Shown: positions 27,073 to 36,752, numbered from the stretch's first letter. The stretch: 55,197 nt of DNA from Desulfuromonadales bacterium (GCA_027065695.1 JAMONP010000007.1:1-55197); one strand, 5' to 3'. Made by a program: numbers and translations. Notes: generated by a model not told the origin, from the letters alone.

Positions 27073-27789
27073 ATGGCCAAGCTGGGAGTTAATGTTGATC
27101 ATGTCGCAACCATTCGTCAGGCCCGGGGTGGGACCGAGCCAGACCCTGTAACCGCCGCGGCGATAGCGGAACTGGCCGGGGCTGATGGCATTACGGTCCA
27201 TCTGCGCGAAGACCGTCGGCACATTCAGGATCGAGATGTTATGCTGTTGCGGCGAACGGTGCAAACCCACCTGAACCTGGAAATGGCGGCTACCGACGAA
27301 ATGGTGGCGGTCGCCATGAAGATTGTTCCCGATTATGTGACTCTGGTTCCGGAAAAGCGTCAGGAATTGACTACCGAGGGCGGCCTTGATGTGGTCAAAT
27401 ACAAGCAGAAGTTGACCAGCAAGATTGACCTTCTGCATCAGGCTGGTATCACCGTCAGCCTCTTTGTGGATCCTGATCTTGAGCAATTGAAGGCCAGTGC
27501 CAGGGCCAAGGCGGATTATGTCGAAATTCATACCGGAACTTATTGTGATGCCAAGGGTAAGGAGCAGGTTGTTGAGCTAGCCAAGATTGAAGAGGCTATC
27601 AGAGCTGGTAAAAAACTTGGTCTTGGAGTCAATGCCGGACATGGTCTCAACTACCAGAATACTCGGCAAGTTGTCGCGTTGAGGGGCGTTGAGGAATACA
27701 ATATCGGCCATAGTATCATTGCGCGAGCAGTTCTAGTCGGGCTTGATCGGGCGGTACGAGAGATGGTTGAACTGGTGCGTGGGGGCTGA
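27073..27789 (+). CDS. pdxJ: Pyridoxine 5'-phosphate synthase
   Basis: PdxJ forms pyridoxine 5'-phosphate from 1-deoxyxylulose 5-phosphate and aminoacetone 3-phosphate. The 238-residue TIM barrel opens with [17 protein letters not shown] and includes [21 protein letters not shown] and NAGHGLNY. It begins 2 bp after glmM and ends 2 bp before acpS, so it belongs to the same tight operon. Several PLP enzymes in this window (TrpB, TrpB2) would use its product. Confidence 0.96.
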   Translation: MAKLGVNVDHVATIRQARGGTEPDPVTAAAIAELAGADGITVHLREDRRHIQDRDVMLLRRTVQTHLNLEMAATDEMVAVAMKIVPDYVTLVPEKRQELTTEGGLDVVKYKQKLTSKIDLLHQAGITVSLFVDPDLEQLKASARAKADYVEIHTGTYCDAKGKEQVVELAKIEEAIRAGKKLGLGVNAGHGLNYQNTRQVVALRGVEEYNIGHSIIARAVLVGLDRAVREMVELVRGG

Positions 27790-27791
27790 TT

Positions 27792-28175
27792 ATGCCGATC
27801 ATAGGCTTGGGGACAGACCTGGCCAGGGTTGAACGCTTTCGGACCTTTGTCACAGATAACAAGACCGCCCTGTTGGGACGGCTTTTTACTCTTGGTGAAC
27901 GCGAGTATGCTTTTGCCAAAAAGGATCCGTCACCGCACTTGGCGGCACGTTTTGCCGCCAAGGAGTCTTGCCTTAAAGCTTTCGGGTTAGGCTTGCGGGA
28001 AGGAATCAGTTGGCAGGATATGGAAGTTGTTCCCGATGAACTGGGTCGTCCTGATTTGCAACTCTCGGGGCGTGCCGCCGAGATTGCTGCTGCAAAACAG
28101 ATTGAAGTGGTACACTTATCCTATAGCCATGATGGTGACTATGCCGTTGCTACTGTGATTCTGGAACGCTTATGA
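27792..28175 (+). CDS. acpS: Holo-[acyl-carrier-protein] synthase
   Basis: AcpS transfers 4'-phosphopantetheine from CoA to apo-ACP. It is a compact 127-residue AcpS-type enzyme with GLGTDLARVERF (Mg-binding Asp) and FAAKESCLKAFG (Glu and Lys). LSYSHDGDYAVA lies near the C-terminus. Its stop overlaps the nnr start (ATGA). The order pdxJ-acpS is also found in E. coli. Confidence 0.95.
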   Translation: MPIIGLGTDLARVERFRTFVTDNKTALLGRLFTLGEREYAFAKKDPSPHLAARFAAKESCLKAFGLGLREGISWQDMEVVPDELGRPDLQLSGRAAEIAAAKQIEVVHLSYSHDGDYAVATVILERL

Positions 28176-29743
28176 AAGTTTTGACTGCTGCGCAAATGCA
28201 GGCGGTTGATTGCCGGACAATCGACGAAATCGGGATTCCCGGTGTTGTGCTGATGGAGAATGCCGGCCGTAGTGTTGCTGAAGAAATTATACAGCGTTTT
28301 TCACTGACAGGTACTCCTTTGACAGTTTCCCCTCGGGCGCTGATTTTTGCCGGTAAAGGTAATAACGGTGGTGATGGTTACGTGATTGCCAGGCATCTTC
28401 TGAACCAGGGGTGGGGTGTGCAAACCCTGGTTCTGGCAGAGCGTGATGCCATCAAGGACGATGCTGCACTGAATCTCACCGCTCTGGAGAACTGTGGCGG
28501 TCTGGTCGATTTTGTTTCGGACAGTAAGACCTTGGCAACTTGCCTTGCAGCTATTGGCGAATTTACGGTGCTGGTTGATGCTATATTTGGTACCGGCCTT
28601 GCTAAACCGGCACAAGGGCTCTATCTGCAGGCCATTGAGTGGCTTAATCAGCAACTCTCACCAGTCATTGCTGTTGATATTTCTTCCGGTGTAGATGCCT
28701 CAACCGGTCGAGTTTTGGGTACTGCTGTGAACTCGACATTGACAGTTTCTTTCGCGTTCCCCAAGGTTGGCCAGGTCAGCTACCCTGGTGCCGGACTGTC
28801 TGGCGAACTAGTGACAGTGGACATAGGTATTCCAGAGCAGATTGCCGGGCAGACTTCGACCGACTGCCTGCTGATTGATGCCGCAGAAGCCAGATGTTTG
28901 CTGCCTGTACGCAGTCGGGATGGTCACAAGGGAACCTTTGGGCATCTCCTGATTGTTGCTGGCTCCACAGGAAAAGGTGGCGCTGCGGTTATGGTCGCAG
29001 AGTCCGGTTTGCGAGCTGGTGCTGGCCTGGTAACTCTGGCTTGTCCGCAGAGTATTCAGCCTATCCTTGCATGCCAACTCACTGAAGTCATGACTGTGCC
29101 TCTTGCTGATTCAAAAGGTGAGATCAGCTTGTTGTCTTATGAAGATATTAAGGTTTTGGCCAAAGGGAAACAGGCGTTGGCGATCGGCCCAGGACTAGGG
29201 CTTGGTGAAGAGATGAGCGACTTGGTTTGTCGGTTGACACAAGATTCTGATCTGCCCATGGTTATAGATGCTGATGGCTTGACCGCACTCTGTGGGCATA
29301 CAGATATGCTTGGTTTTCATACGGACAGGCCGATTGTGCTGACGCCTCATCCAGGTGAAATGGCGCGACTGACTGGTTTGTCTGTTGACGAAATTCAGGC
29401 AAACCGTTTTGTAGTGGCGAGAGATTTCGCTGTGCGTCATAGTGTGGTCTTGGTGCTTAAGGGTGCCCGGACTCTGACGGCCTCGCCTGATGGGCACGTT
29501 CACGTTAATAGTAGTGGCCACGCAGGGCTGGCAAGCGGCGGCATGGGGGATGTCCTGACAGGTCTGATCGGTAGTTTTCTGGCTCAGGGCCTGGCGGCAA
29601 TGGATGCGGCCACCCTCGGTGTTTATCTGCACGGGATGGCTGCGGATCGGTTGCTGGCAACCTTTGGTGATGCCGGGTTGCTGGCTACTGATATTATCTA
29701 CGAAATCCCTGCCACGCGGCAGGCTTTATCGAAGGAGGGTTAG
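28172..29743 (+). CDS. nnr: Bifunctional NAD(P)H-hydrate epimerase / ADP-dependent NAD(P)H-hydrate dehydratase
   Basis: This fused enzyme repairs damaged, hydrated NAD(P)H. The N-terminal half (about 1-220) is the epimerase, with AGKGNNGGDGYV and VDAIFGTGL. The C-terminal half (about 235-523) is the ribokinase-like dehydratase, with HKGTFGHLLIVAGS, AIGPGLG, LTPHPGEMARL and the SGGMGDVLTG active site. The total of 523 residues matches the YjeF-type fusion. The ATG overlaps the acpS stop. E. coli calls the same protein Nnr/YjeF, where it also neighbours tsaE. Confidence 0.95.
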   Translation: MKVLTAAQMQAVDCRTIDEIGIPGVVLMENAGRSVAEEIIQRFSLTGTPLTVSPRALIFAGKGNNGGDGYVIARHLLNQGWGVQTLVLAERDAIKDDAALNLTALENCGGLVDFVSDSKTLATCLAAIGEFTVLVDAIFGTGLAKPAQGLYLQAIEWLNQQLSPVIAVDISSGVDASTGRVLGTAVNSTLTVSFAFPKVGQVSYPGAGLSGELVTVDIGIPEQIAGQTSTDCLLIDAAEARCLLPVRSRDGHKGTFGHLLIVAGSTGKGGAAVMVAESGLRAGAGLVTLACPQSIQPILACQLTEVMTVPLADSKGEISLLSYEDIKVLAKGKQALAIGPGLGLGEEMSDLVCRLTQDSDLPMVIDADGLTALCGHTDMLGFHTDRPIVLTPHPGEMARLTGLSVDEIQANRFVVARDFAVRHSVVLVLKGARTLTASPDGHVHVNSSGHAGLASGGMGDVLTGLIGSFLAQGLAAMDAATLGVYLHGMAADRLLATFGDAGLLATDIIYEIPATRQALSKEG

Positions 29744-30193
29744 ATGTTGACAGCTGGCGATATCATGACGACGGAAATACACACGGTACACCAGGATACT
29801 GAGATCAAAGATCTGGCGGGCATGTTTGTCGAGCACAATGTCAATGCTATGCCGGTCCTTGATGATGACGATATGCTGGTTGGTATGGTTACCCAGACAG
29901 ATCTCGTGGAGCAGGGCAAGCCTCTGCATATTCCCACTGTGATCTCTTTGTTTGACTGGGTTCTCTATCTGGAAAGCCCCAAAATTTTCTCAGAACAGGT
30001 GCGCAAGGTTACGGCACGCAAGGTTGGTGATATCTGTGCAAAAGATATAGTTACCTGCGCACCGAAGACCCCCGTTGCTATGGTGGCCAGTCTGATGGTG
30101 GACAACAAGGTTCACCTGGTTCCGGTTGTTATTGATGGTCGGATGGTCGGAGTGGTTGCCCGTCTCGATATCATTCGCACTATGGGCGAATAA
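29744..30193 (+). CDS. Tandem CBS-domain protein
   Basis: A 149-residue protein made of two CBS domains (about 1-60 and 85-149): TAGDIMTTEIHTVHQDTEI and VGDICAKDIVTCAPKTPV open the two units. Such pairs bind adenine nucleotides and act as energy sensors on a partner protein; no output domain is attached here. GGAGGG precedes ATG 29744. The gene sits between nnr and tsaE, an order I recall from related genomes. The partner is unknown. Confidence 0.9.
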   Translation: MLTAGDIMTTEIHTVHQDTEIKDLAGMFVEHNVNAMPVLDDDDMLVGMVTQTDLVEQGKPLHIPTVISLFDWVLYLESPKIFSEQVRKVTARKVGDICAKDIVTCAPKTPVAMVASLMVDNKVHLVPVVIDGRMVGVVARLDIIRTMGE

Positions 30194-30210
30194 GTTTGCG
30201 ATGTTGGCAG

Positions 30211-30672
30211 ATGATAAGCGCAGGACCTGAAGACACCCGTGCTCTAGGACAATTGCTTGGTGAACTAGCTGATGCTGGTCTGGTTGTGCTCCTGAATGGT
30301 GATCTGGGTGCGGGGAAAACCTGCTTTGCCCAAGGAGTGGCCAGCGGCTTGGGAGTTTCATCAGTATCGCCGGTTACCAGCCCGAGCTATACCTTGTTAA
30401 ACATTCACCACGGACGCCTGCCTCTCTATCACTTTGACCTTTACCGTCTCTCGCAAGTCGATGATCTTGCCGAGTTGGGTTACGATGAATTTGCTGAAGG
30501 CGATGGTCTGACCCTGGTTGAATGGGCTGATCGCATGACGGATGCACTGAGTGCGTCTGTGATTGTTTCCATTGAACATCTTACCGAACTACAGCGTAAA
30601 CTTTGTTTGGCTGCGCTGGATGATTGTGGCGAGAATCTTTTGGAGCATTTAGCCTCGCAATGGCAAGGATAA
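30211..30672 (+). CDS. tsaE: tRNA threonylcarbamoyladenosine biosynthesis ATPase TsaE
   Basis: TsaE is the ATPase partner of TsaB-TsaD in making t6A37 on ANN-decoding tRNAs. Walker A is NGDLGAGKT; SPSYTLLN, LYHFDLYRL and LVEWADRM are the family motifs. ATG 30211 (MISAGPEDT, 153 residues) is preferred to a TTG at 30196 that would add five residues. The ribosome-binding site is poor in either case, suggesting dependence on translation from the CBS gene 17 bp upstream. The window's initiator and elongator tRNAs are among potential t6A contexts, but no link is claimed. Confidence 0.93.
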   Translation: MISAGPEDTRALGQLLGELADAGLVVLLNGDLGAGKTCFAQGVASGLGVSSVSPVTSPSYTLLNIHHGRLPLYHFDLYRLSQVDDLAELGYDEFAEGDGLTLVEWADRMTDALSASVIVSIEHLTELQRKLCLAALDDCGENLLEHLASQWQG

Positions 30673-30714
30673 ACCCGCACTATGCTCTGTTAAAACTTTG
30701 GCTTGTGAAAACCT

Positions 30715-30743
30715 TTGACGGCCAGAGGGAATACTGTTATTAA
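30715..30743 (+). promoter_or_regulatory. Possible promoter upstream of lysC
   Basis: TTGACG (30715-30720) and TATTAA (30738-30743) are separated by 17 bp. It overlaps the left edge of the terminator-like hairpin at 30751-30781, so one of the two readings may be wrong. Confidence 0.35.
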
Positions 30744-30750
30744 GTCCTAC

Positions 30751-30781
30751 TGACCATATCTCATATTGGTGGGTTTTTTAG
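30751..30781 (+). terminator. Terminator-like hairpin between tsaE and lysC
   Basis: ACCATAT pairs with ATATTGGT (one bulge) around CTC, followed by GGG and TTTTTT. It probably ends the long tilS-tsaE transcript. The stem is short. Confidence 0.4.
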
Positions 30782-30830
30782 TCGGAAATGAATTTATTGA
30801 TAACAACGCACCAGGAAGGATTAGCTACAG

Positions 30831-32063
30831 ATGGCACTAGTGGTTCAAAAATATGGTGGTACCTCAGTAGGAACCATCGAAAAAATACAGAATGTAGCCC
30901 GTAGGGTTGCACGCACTTATGATGCTGGCAACGACATGGTTGTGGTTGTTTCGGCTATGGCCGGTGAGACCAATAGATTGGTCGCTCTCTCAGAAGAAAT
31001 TTGTGAATTCCCGAGTGAGCGTGAATACGATGTTCTGGTCGCAGCCGGTGAGCAGGTTTCCATATCCTTGCTATCAATGGCGCTGCAATCTATGGGATAC
31101 AAAGCCAAGAGTTATCTCGGGTGGCAGATACCGCTTTATACGGACGATGCTTTTTCAAAGGCACGTATCAATGAGATCGAGGATGCCAATATTCGTAAAG
31201 ATCTGGACAATGGCATTATTGTCATCGTAGCAGGTTTTCAGGGCCTTGATCGCGACAACAATATCACTACTTTTGGTCGTGGCGGTTCCGACACTTCAGC
31301 AGTGGCTGTTGCTGCAGCATTAAAGGCAGATGTCTGCGAAATTCTGACCGATGTTGATGGTGTCTATACTACCGATCCGCGTGTTGTCCCCGAAGCCTCC
31401 AAGATCGATAAAATTTCCTATGATGAAATGCTGGAAATGGCTTCGCTAGGATCTAAAGTTCTGCAGATTAGGTCAGTCGAATTTGCCAAGAAGTACGGTG
31501 TTGTCGTTCACGTACGTTCCAGTCTAAATGACAATCCAGGAACACTGGTAATGAAGGAGGATGCAGATATGGAAACGGTCCTGGTTTCAGGCGTTGCATA
31601 TAATAAAGATGAAGCAAAAATTTCCGTGATGCGGGTTCCGGATCAGCCGGGGATCGCTGCGCAACTTTTCACGCCGCTCTCTATGGCAAATATCACAGTG
31701 GATATGATTATCCAGAATATTTCACAGGAAGGTTTTACCGATATGACCTTCACGGTGCCTCGATCTGATTTTAAAAAAGCACTTAAGATTGTAGAAGAAA
31801 CCGCCGTCAAAGTAGGTGCCGCAGGTGTGCAATGCAACGAATCAATCGCCAAGGTTTCGATTGTTGGTGTGGGGATGCGCTCTCATTCCGGTATTGCCAG
31901 TAAAATGTTTGAGACGCTTTCAACGGAGGGAGTCAATATCCAGATGATTTCGACCAGCGAGATTAAGGTCTCCTGTGTTATCGATGACAAGTATACCGAA
32001 CTTGCTGTACGTGTTTTGCATGAGGCTTTCGGTCTGGATAATGGACAAGTTGTTCAAGAATAA
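30831..32063 (+). CDS. lysC: Aspartate kinase
   Basis: Aspartokinase phosphorylates aspartate, opening lysine, threonine, methionine and diaminopimelate synthesis. The kinase domain starts [11 protein letters not shown] and includes [11 protein letters not shown]. Two ACT domains follow (about 265-335 and 345-410; [12 protein letters not shown] and [12 protein letters not shown]), giving allosteric control by end products. The 410 residues fit the monofunctional alpha-type enzyme. It is followed 36 bp later by cimA. Which amino acid inhibits it cannot be told from sequence. Confidence 0.96.
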   Translation: MALVVQKYGGTSVGTIEKIQNVARRVARTYDAGNDMVVVVSAMAGETNRLVALSEEICEFPSEREYDVLVAAGEQVSISLLSMALQSMGYKAKSYLGWQIPLYTDDAFSKARINEIEDANIRKDLDNGIIVIVAGFQGLDRDNNITTFGRGGSDTSAVAVAAALKADVCEILTDVDGVYTTDPRVVPEASKIDKISYDEMLEMASLGSKVLQIRSVEFAKKYGVVVHVRSSLNDNPGTLVMKEDADMETVLVSGVAYNKDEAKISVMRVPDQPGIAAQLFTPLSMANITVDMIIQNISQEGFTDMTFTVPRSDFKKALKIVEETAVKVGAAGVQCNESIAKVSIVGVGMRSHSGIASKMFETLSTEGVNIQMISTSEIKVSCVIDDKYTELAVRVLHEAFGLDNGQVVQE

Positions 32064-32099
32064 ATAAAACGTGCTTTCTGAACAAGTGATTGGGAGAGG

Positions 32100-33674
32100 A
32101 TGATGAGTAGAGTTTTTCTGTACGATACGACTTTGCGCGATGGTACGCAGGCTGAAGATGTTTCTTTTCTGCTGGCGGATAAAATTCACATTGCCCAGAA
32201 ACTTGATGAACTTGGTATCGATTATATCGAGGGCGGCTGGCCCGGTTCAAATCCCAAAGATATTGCTTTTTTCAAGGATATCAAGAAGGTCACTCTCAAT
32301 CACTCCAAAATTGCAGCCTTCGGCTCGACCCGACGGGCCAAAACAACACCGGACAAAGACAACAATATTCAGACCCTGATTCAGGCGGAGCCGGACACGG
32401 TTACAATCTTCGGCAAAACCTGGGATTTTCACGTGCGTGAGGCGCTACGCATCAGTCTGGAAGAAAATCTCGAATTGATTTATGACTCACTGGTTTATCT
32501 GAAAGATCATGTGCCTGAGGTTGTTTACGATGCCGAGCATTTCTTTGATGGTTACAAGGCGGACCCCGAGTACGCCATTAAAACTCTGGAGGCGGCGCAA
32601 CAGGCTGGTGTCCACTGTATCGTCCTTTGTGACACCAATGGTGGCTCCCTGCCCTATGAGGTTGCCACAATTATCAAGAAGGTTCAGAAAAGTATTAAGA
32701 CACCACTCGGCATTCATGCCCATAATGACAGCGAGTGTGCCGTTGCTAACTCTCTGGTGGCGGTCGAACAGGGTGTGGTTCATGTCCAGGGTACGATCAA
32801 CGGTTTTGGTGAGCGTTGTGGCAATGCCAACCTCTGCTCAATTATTCCTGCCCTTAAACTGAAGATGAATCGCGAGTGTGTCTCTGATGAGCAACTGCAG
32901 AGTCTGCGTGTTGCTTCACGCTACATCTATGAACTCGCCAACCTGGTGCCGAACAAGCACCAGGCTTACGTGGGAAATTCTGCCTTTGCCCATAAAGGTG
33001 GTGTGCATGTTTCTGCTATCCAGCGTCATCCAGAGACCTACGAGCATATACGTCCGGAAAAGGTTGGTAATGTGACCCGGGTTCTGGTTTCGGACCTTTC
33101 TGGCCGTGCCAATATCCTGGCTAAGGCGGAACAGTTCAATATCAATCTGGACAGTAAGGACCCGGTTACTCTGGAAATTCTTGAAGATATCAAGAATCTT
33201 GAGAATCAGGGATACCAGTACGAAGGTGCGGAAGCTTCTTTTGAGTTGCTGATGCGACGCGCCATGGGTGAATTGCGTAACTACTTTTCAGTCATCGGCT
33301 TCCGGGTTATTGATACCAAACGACATGAAGACGAAATGCCGACTTCCGAGGCAACTGTTCAAGTAAAAGTTGGCGGACGGATTGAACACACCGCGGCAGA
33401 GGGAAGTGGCCCCGTAAATGCTCTGGACCATGCCCTGCGTAAAGCCCTCGAACAATTTTATCCAGAGCTGCAGGAAATGAAACTTTTTGATTACAAGGTG
33501 CGAGTGCTTCCGGCTGGAAAGGGTACTGCTTCGGTGACGCGAGTCTTGATTGAGTCTGGAGACAAGACGGGTCGCTGGGGTACGGTCGGTGTCAGTGACA
33601 ACATAATCGATGCTTCTTATCACGCCCTGGTTGACGCACTGCAGTACAAGTTGATGCGCGACCATGTGGCCTAA
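32100..33674 (+). CDS. cimA: (R)-citramalate synthase
   Basis: CimA condenses acetyl-CoA and pyruvate to citramalate, a threonine-independent route to 2-oxobutyrate and isoleucine, as shown in Geobacter and methanogens. The DRE-TIM motifs are [29 protein letters not shown] and [12 protein letters not shown]. The C-terminal LeuA-type allosteric domain (about 400-524) would bind isoleucine. The [10 protein letters not shown] segment and the 524 residues distinguish CimA from LeuA. The start is ATG 32100, with a second ATG directly after it. The neighbouring lysC suggests a small aspartate-family/isoleucine operon. Confidence 0.94.
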   Translation: MMSRVFLYDTTLRDGTQAEDVSFLLADKIHIAQKLDELGIDYIEGGWPGSNPKDIAFFKDIKKVTLNHSKIAAFGSTRRAKTTPDKDNNIQTLIQAEPDTVTIFGKTWDFHVREALRISLEENLELIYDSLVYLKDHVPEVVYDAEHFFDGYKADPEYAIKTLEAAQQAGVHCIVLCDTNGGSLPYEVATIIKKVQKSIKTPLGIHAHNDSECAVANSLVAVEQGVVHVQGTINGFGERCGNANLCSIIPALKLKMNRECVSDEQLQSLRVASRYIYELANLVPNKHQAYVGNSAFAHKGGVHVSAIQRHPETYEHIRPEKVGNVTRVLVSDLSGRANILAKAEQFNINLDSKDPVTLEILEDIKNLENQGYQYEGAEASFELLMRRAMGELRNYFSVIGFRVIDTKRHEDEMPTSEATVQVKVGGRIEHTAAEGSGPVNALDHALRKALEQFYPELQEMKLFDYKVRVLPAGKGTASVTRVLIESGDKTGRWGTVGVSDNIIDASYHALVDALQYKLMRDHVA

Positions 33675-33704
33675 TAACCAGTTCATTGAGATTGTTCACT
33701 AACA

Positions 33705-34280
33705 ATGGGCCGACACGTTGCTAGACTCTTTTCTCAGGCACCGCCAGCTTTAACCGTTCTGGCGTTGCTGATTTTTCTAGGTACCCTTTTGAGCCGGGAG
33801 GCTTCCACAATGGAAGCTCTCCCGGTTTTTCTGCCTCTGGAACAAGGTATTGTTCAGGTCGAATTGATCTCTGATGGTTTGGAGCCTGGGGTCTATCAAT
33901 TTAATGACGGTTTGACTCCACGAGACGTCATAAGATTGACGGACCCTGTGTCGGCTGAAAATTTGGCAATTGATTCTGACTGGTCTAAACCTTTGCGCGG
34001 TGGTGAAAGTTTCAGGTTCCTGATCAAAAAAGGTCAGAAAATCACCTCGCTTCAGCGCAGATGGATGTCCGCAAGCCATCGAATGGCATTGGCAATCCCG
34101 TTGCATCCAGATCGCATGAGCAAGAAAGATTGGAAGGCTTTGCCGGGCATCGGCAATTATCTTGCTGAGCGCATTGAAAATAACCGTCAAATAAATGGCG
34201 ATTTCGGTTGTTTGGAAGCTTTGAGAAGAGTGAAAGGCATAGGAGAAAAACGGGTAAATCGTTGGCGAGAGTTTTTTTGA
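33705..34280 (+). CDS. ComEA-like helix-hairpin-helix protein (191 residues)
   Basis: A membrane-anchored or exported protein: N-terminal hydrophobic segment (about 14-32, ALTVLALLIFLGTLL), a middle region resembling an SLBB-type fold (LEPGVYQFNDGLTPRDVI), and a C-terminal double helix-hairpin-helix (LPGIGNYLAERI and VKGIGEKRVNRW). This resembles ComEA, which binds incoming DNA, but no comEC or pilus gene is nearby. It has one hydrophobic helix rather than an obvious cleavage site. A second, much shorter family member is at 15966. Confidence 0.8.
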   Translation: MGRHVARLFSQAPPALTVLALLIFLGTLLSREASTMEALPVFLPLEQGIVQVELISDGLEPGVYQFNDGLTPRDVIRLTDPVSAENLAIDSDWSKPLRGGESFRFLIKKGQKITSLQRRWMSASHRMALAIPLHPDRMSKKDWKALPGIGNYLAERIENNRQINGDFGCLEALRRVKGIGEKRVNRWREFF

Positions 34281-34443
34281 GAGTTGTAAGTAACTGTTTT
34301 AAAGATGAATTTTTTTGAGATGAAAAATAGTAGCTTTTGCCGGTATTGATTGGTTATAGATTGGCATGCCTTGTGTATTAGTTTCTGTCTACATTCTGAA
34401 TATGCAGACGCTTAGATGACTGATGCAATGAGGAGGTAATGCC

Positions 34444-34599
34444 GTGAGATGTCCTAAATGTAAAGGCCGTATGTATGCTGAGAAGTATTACGATTTTGTT
34501 CGTGCTTTCGATGCTTGGAAGTGTTGTTCCTGTGGTGAGGTTTTAGACCCGACTATTCTTGCTAATCGTGCCCGCAATCATAATGTCTTCCTCGGTTGA
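34444..34599 (+). CDS. Small zinc-ribbon protein (51 residues)
   Basis: The frame starts at GTG 34444 behind a perfect AGGAGG. It reads MRCPKCKGRMYAEKYYDF, then WKCCSCGEVLDP, ending NVFLG. CPKC and CCSC give a four-cysteine zinc ribbon. I recall near-identical small proteins in Geobacter-type genomes, always annotated as hypothetical. It is isolated, with its own leader (34281-34443) and a strong terminator at 34642, so it is probably expressed alone, perhaps at a high level. A nucleic-acid-binding role is plausible but unproven. Confidence 0.8.
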   Translation: MRCPKCKGRMYAEKYYDFVRAFDAWKCCSCGEVLDPTILANRARNHNVFLG

Positions 34600-34641
34600 G
34601 TAGAAGACTTTCCCTCGAATGAGTTGAGGATAAAGGCTAGA

Positions 34642-34679
34642 CAAAAAAGCCCGGGACTTAAGTTCCGGGCTTTTTTGTC
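34642..34679 (+). terminator. Strong intrinsic terminator after the zinc-ribbon gene
   Basis: AAAAAAGCCCGGGACTT pairs with AAGTTCCGGGCTTTTTT almost perfectly. It is A-rich before and T-rich after, so it is likely bidirectional. Confidence 0.92.
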
Positions 34680-34840
34680 GTTATAATTCCTGTTTCACAT
34701 AATATTTATTGTCGTAATTGAATGTAACCTCCTTTACAATGACATCTTAACCAATTCAAACAAAAAGTTCGTAGCGGCGGAGGGCTTGTCGGGCAGGTCC
34801 TAGTCCCTGTAACTCTGAAAGATCTCAAAGGATTGCTGTC

Positions 34841-35566
34841 ATGTCTGAGAAGAAGAATGCTACTAACTCTTCAGGAAACGCCAGTGGCAAGAACAAAAGG
34901 TTGGTGCGAATTCGTCGTTTGATCGAGCGTAAAATGGTTGAAAGTTGGCAGAGTAAGCCACATTTCTTTGTAACCATTGCTGTGGATATGACGGATGTTA
35001 TCCGTTTCCGAAGGGACCTCGGGGTTACGATCAACGATTTCATTCTGGCGGCTACCTCAGAAGCGCTTAAAGAACATCCATGGGTGAACAGCCACTGGAT
35101 CGATGGCGAAGCTGTTGAACAGGAGCAGATTCACCTGGCCGTGGCGGTCGCCACGGAAAGCGGCCTGTACTATCCGGTGGTTAAAAATGTAGAGCAGCTT
35201 TCCCTGAGACAGCTCAGTAAATCTGCTGCTGATCTGGCAGAAAAGGCACATCTTGACCAGCTTTCTGCTGATGATCAGGATGGTGGCACCTTTACTATCA
35301 GCAACATGGGCATGCTCGGAGTGGAATCTTTTGCCGCGATTGTTACGCCGCCGCAAGCCGCTGTTCTGGCTATTGGGACAGTCAAGGGTGAAGTGGTGGT
35401 TGACGAACATGAAGAGCTGGTGGTTGCGCCAATGGTGCGTTTGACTCTTTCTGCAGACCATCGGATTCTCGACGGAGCTGATGCAGCCGAGTTCCTTGAT
35501 TCTCTAAAAAGTTATCTGGAAGCCCCTGTAACACTCATTGCCGGGACTTGTTATGATGATGCCTGA
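34841..35566 (+). CDS. Stand-alone 2-oxoacid dehydrogenase E2-type acyltransferase domain
   Basis: The 241 residues correspond only to the catalytic (CAT-fold) domain of dihydrolipoamide acyltransferases: IRRLIERKMVESW...PHFFVTIAVDMT, INDFILAAT, GGTFTISNMGMLG and the active site DHRILDG with His207 and Asp211. There is no lipoyl domain and no E1/E3-binding domain; residues 1-20 are a Lys/Asn/Ser-rich tail instead. No E1 or E3 genes are nearby. It might act on CoA thioesters or free lipoate, or have become a sensor subunit. The stop TGA overlaps the ATG of a histidine kinase, so the two are probably made together. Confidence 0.88.
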   Translation: MSEKKNATNSSGNASGKNKRLVRIRRLIERKMVESWQSKPHFFVTIAVDMTDVIRFRRDLGVTINDFILAATSEALKEHPWVNSHWIDGEAVEQEQIHLAVAVATESGLYYPVVKNVEQLSLRQLSKSAADLAEKAHLDQLSADDQDGGTFTISNMGMLGVESFAAIVTPPQAAVLAIGTVKGEVVVDEHEELVVAPMVRLTLSADHRILDGADAAEFLDSLKSYLEAPVTLIAGTCYDDA

Positions 35567-36744
35567 TGCTTGCCGAAATGCCCCAGACTCGTAAATCACA
35601 TATGGACATACCGATTGACAACAGTCAATTTGCCTCGCCTGAGGATCTGATACTCCAGTCGGCTTATTTTGCCGACGTGTTCATGACGCGGCGTCTACTG
35701 GACGCCATGCCTGGAATGGTTCTGGTTCTTAACTGCTATCGTCAAATTGTTTTTGCTAACCGTGCTTTCTGTCAGCTTTCGGGACGGTCTGATACAGAAA
35801 GCCTGCTAGGTATGCTGGTCGGTGATGTGCTCTTATGCAATGTTGCCATGAATTCCAGGGACGGGTGCGGTACTGGAGAGTCATGTGAAACGTGCGGTGC
35901 CCTGATGGCCATGATTTCCGGTTTGCACGGAGAGGAAAGTGTGCAGGAATGCATGTTGACCTGTCAGGATGGTGCCGTTGTGCAGCACTTGACTCTCAGA
36001 GTATGGTCGGCACCTCTTAGCTATGATGATGAAAAATTTACTGTTCTGGCTGGAACGGACATCAGTCATGAGCGCCGTCGCCTGGCACTGGAGAAAACTT
36101 TTTTTCACGATATCCTCAACCTGGTTGCTAGCATACGAGGTTTTGCTGAACTCATGGAGATCGATGAAGACATTGATCCACTGCATGTCAGTCGTCGTAT
36201 CCAGATGGCCTCGCAAAGAATTATTGAAGAAATTGACGCGCAACGTGTTCTGCTTGCGGTAGAAAAAGGAGAATTGAACGTTGATAACAATCTACTGGCC
36301 AGCAAGGATATTCTGAGAGATATTGTGGAGCTTTACGGAGGGCATGATCTTGCCCGTGAGCGCTCACTGCAGATTGATGACACCTCGGTTGCCACCTTCT
36401 TTGTCAGTGACTCAACCCTCTTGAGGCGCATCCTTGGGAATATGGTTAAAAATGCCCTGGAAGCATCGCCGACAGGTGATGTTGTTACCCTCGGTGTCGA
36501 CATAACTGAAGAGGAGTTGCATTTCTGGGTGCACAACACTTCGGTTATTCAGGGAATCTATCAGCAAAGAATTTTTCAACGAGACTTTTCAACCAAAGGG
36601 TCTGGTCGTGGTCTTGGAACCTATAGTATGAAGCTTCTTGGTCATTTTCTCTCTGGTAACGTTCACTTTGTGTCGTCGCCGGGAAGAGGCACCCGGTTTA
36701 CCCTCAGTTTGCCCGCGGATCTCCCACCAACAACCTCTGTATAG
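35566..36744 (+). CDS. PAS-domain sensor histidine kinase
   Basis: A 392-residue kinase without an obvious transmembrane helix. A PAS domain (about 45-165, VLNCYRQIVFANRAF) includes an insertion with GTGESCETCGALM that could bind metal or a redox group. The H-box is FFHDILNLVASIRGF with His181. The ATPase part has NMVKNALEA (N box) and STKGSGRGLGTYSMKLLG (G boxes). Its HDILN motif resembles histidine kinases of the HPK4/HPK7 type seen in delta-proteobacteria. No response regulator is adjacent, so its target is unknown. It is coupled to the E2-like gene by TGATG overlap, suggesting that gene's product is part of the same signalling unit. Confidence 0.88.
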   Translation: MLAEMPQTRKSHMDIPIDNSQFASPEDLILQSAYFADVFMTRRLLDAMPGMVLVLNCYRQIVFANRAFCQLSGRSDTESLLGMLVGDVLLCNVAMNSRDGCGTGESCETCGALMAMISGLHGEESVQECMLTCQDGAVVQHLTLRVWSAPLSYDDEKFTVLAGTDISHERRRLALEKTFFHDILNLVASIRGFAELMEIDEDIDPLHVSRRIQMASQRIIEEIDAQRVLLAVEKGELNVDNNLLASKDILRDIVELYGGHDLARERSLQIDDTSVATFFVSDSTLLRRILGNMVKNALEASPTGDVVTLGVDITEEELHFWVHNTSVIQGIYQQRIFQRDFSTKGSGRGLGTYSMKLLGHFLSGNVHFVSSPGRGTRFTLSLPADLPPTTSV

Positions 36745-36752
36745 TAGATCAT

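Noticed and set aside
34355-34380. Sigma-54-like TTGGCATGCC upstream of the zinc-ribbon gene
   Set aside because: The GC of the -12 element is missing at the required spacing.
34718-34740. Promoter TTGAAT...TACAAT upstream of the E2-like gene
   Set aside because: The hexamers are only 11 bp apart.
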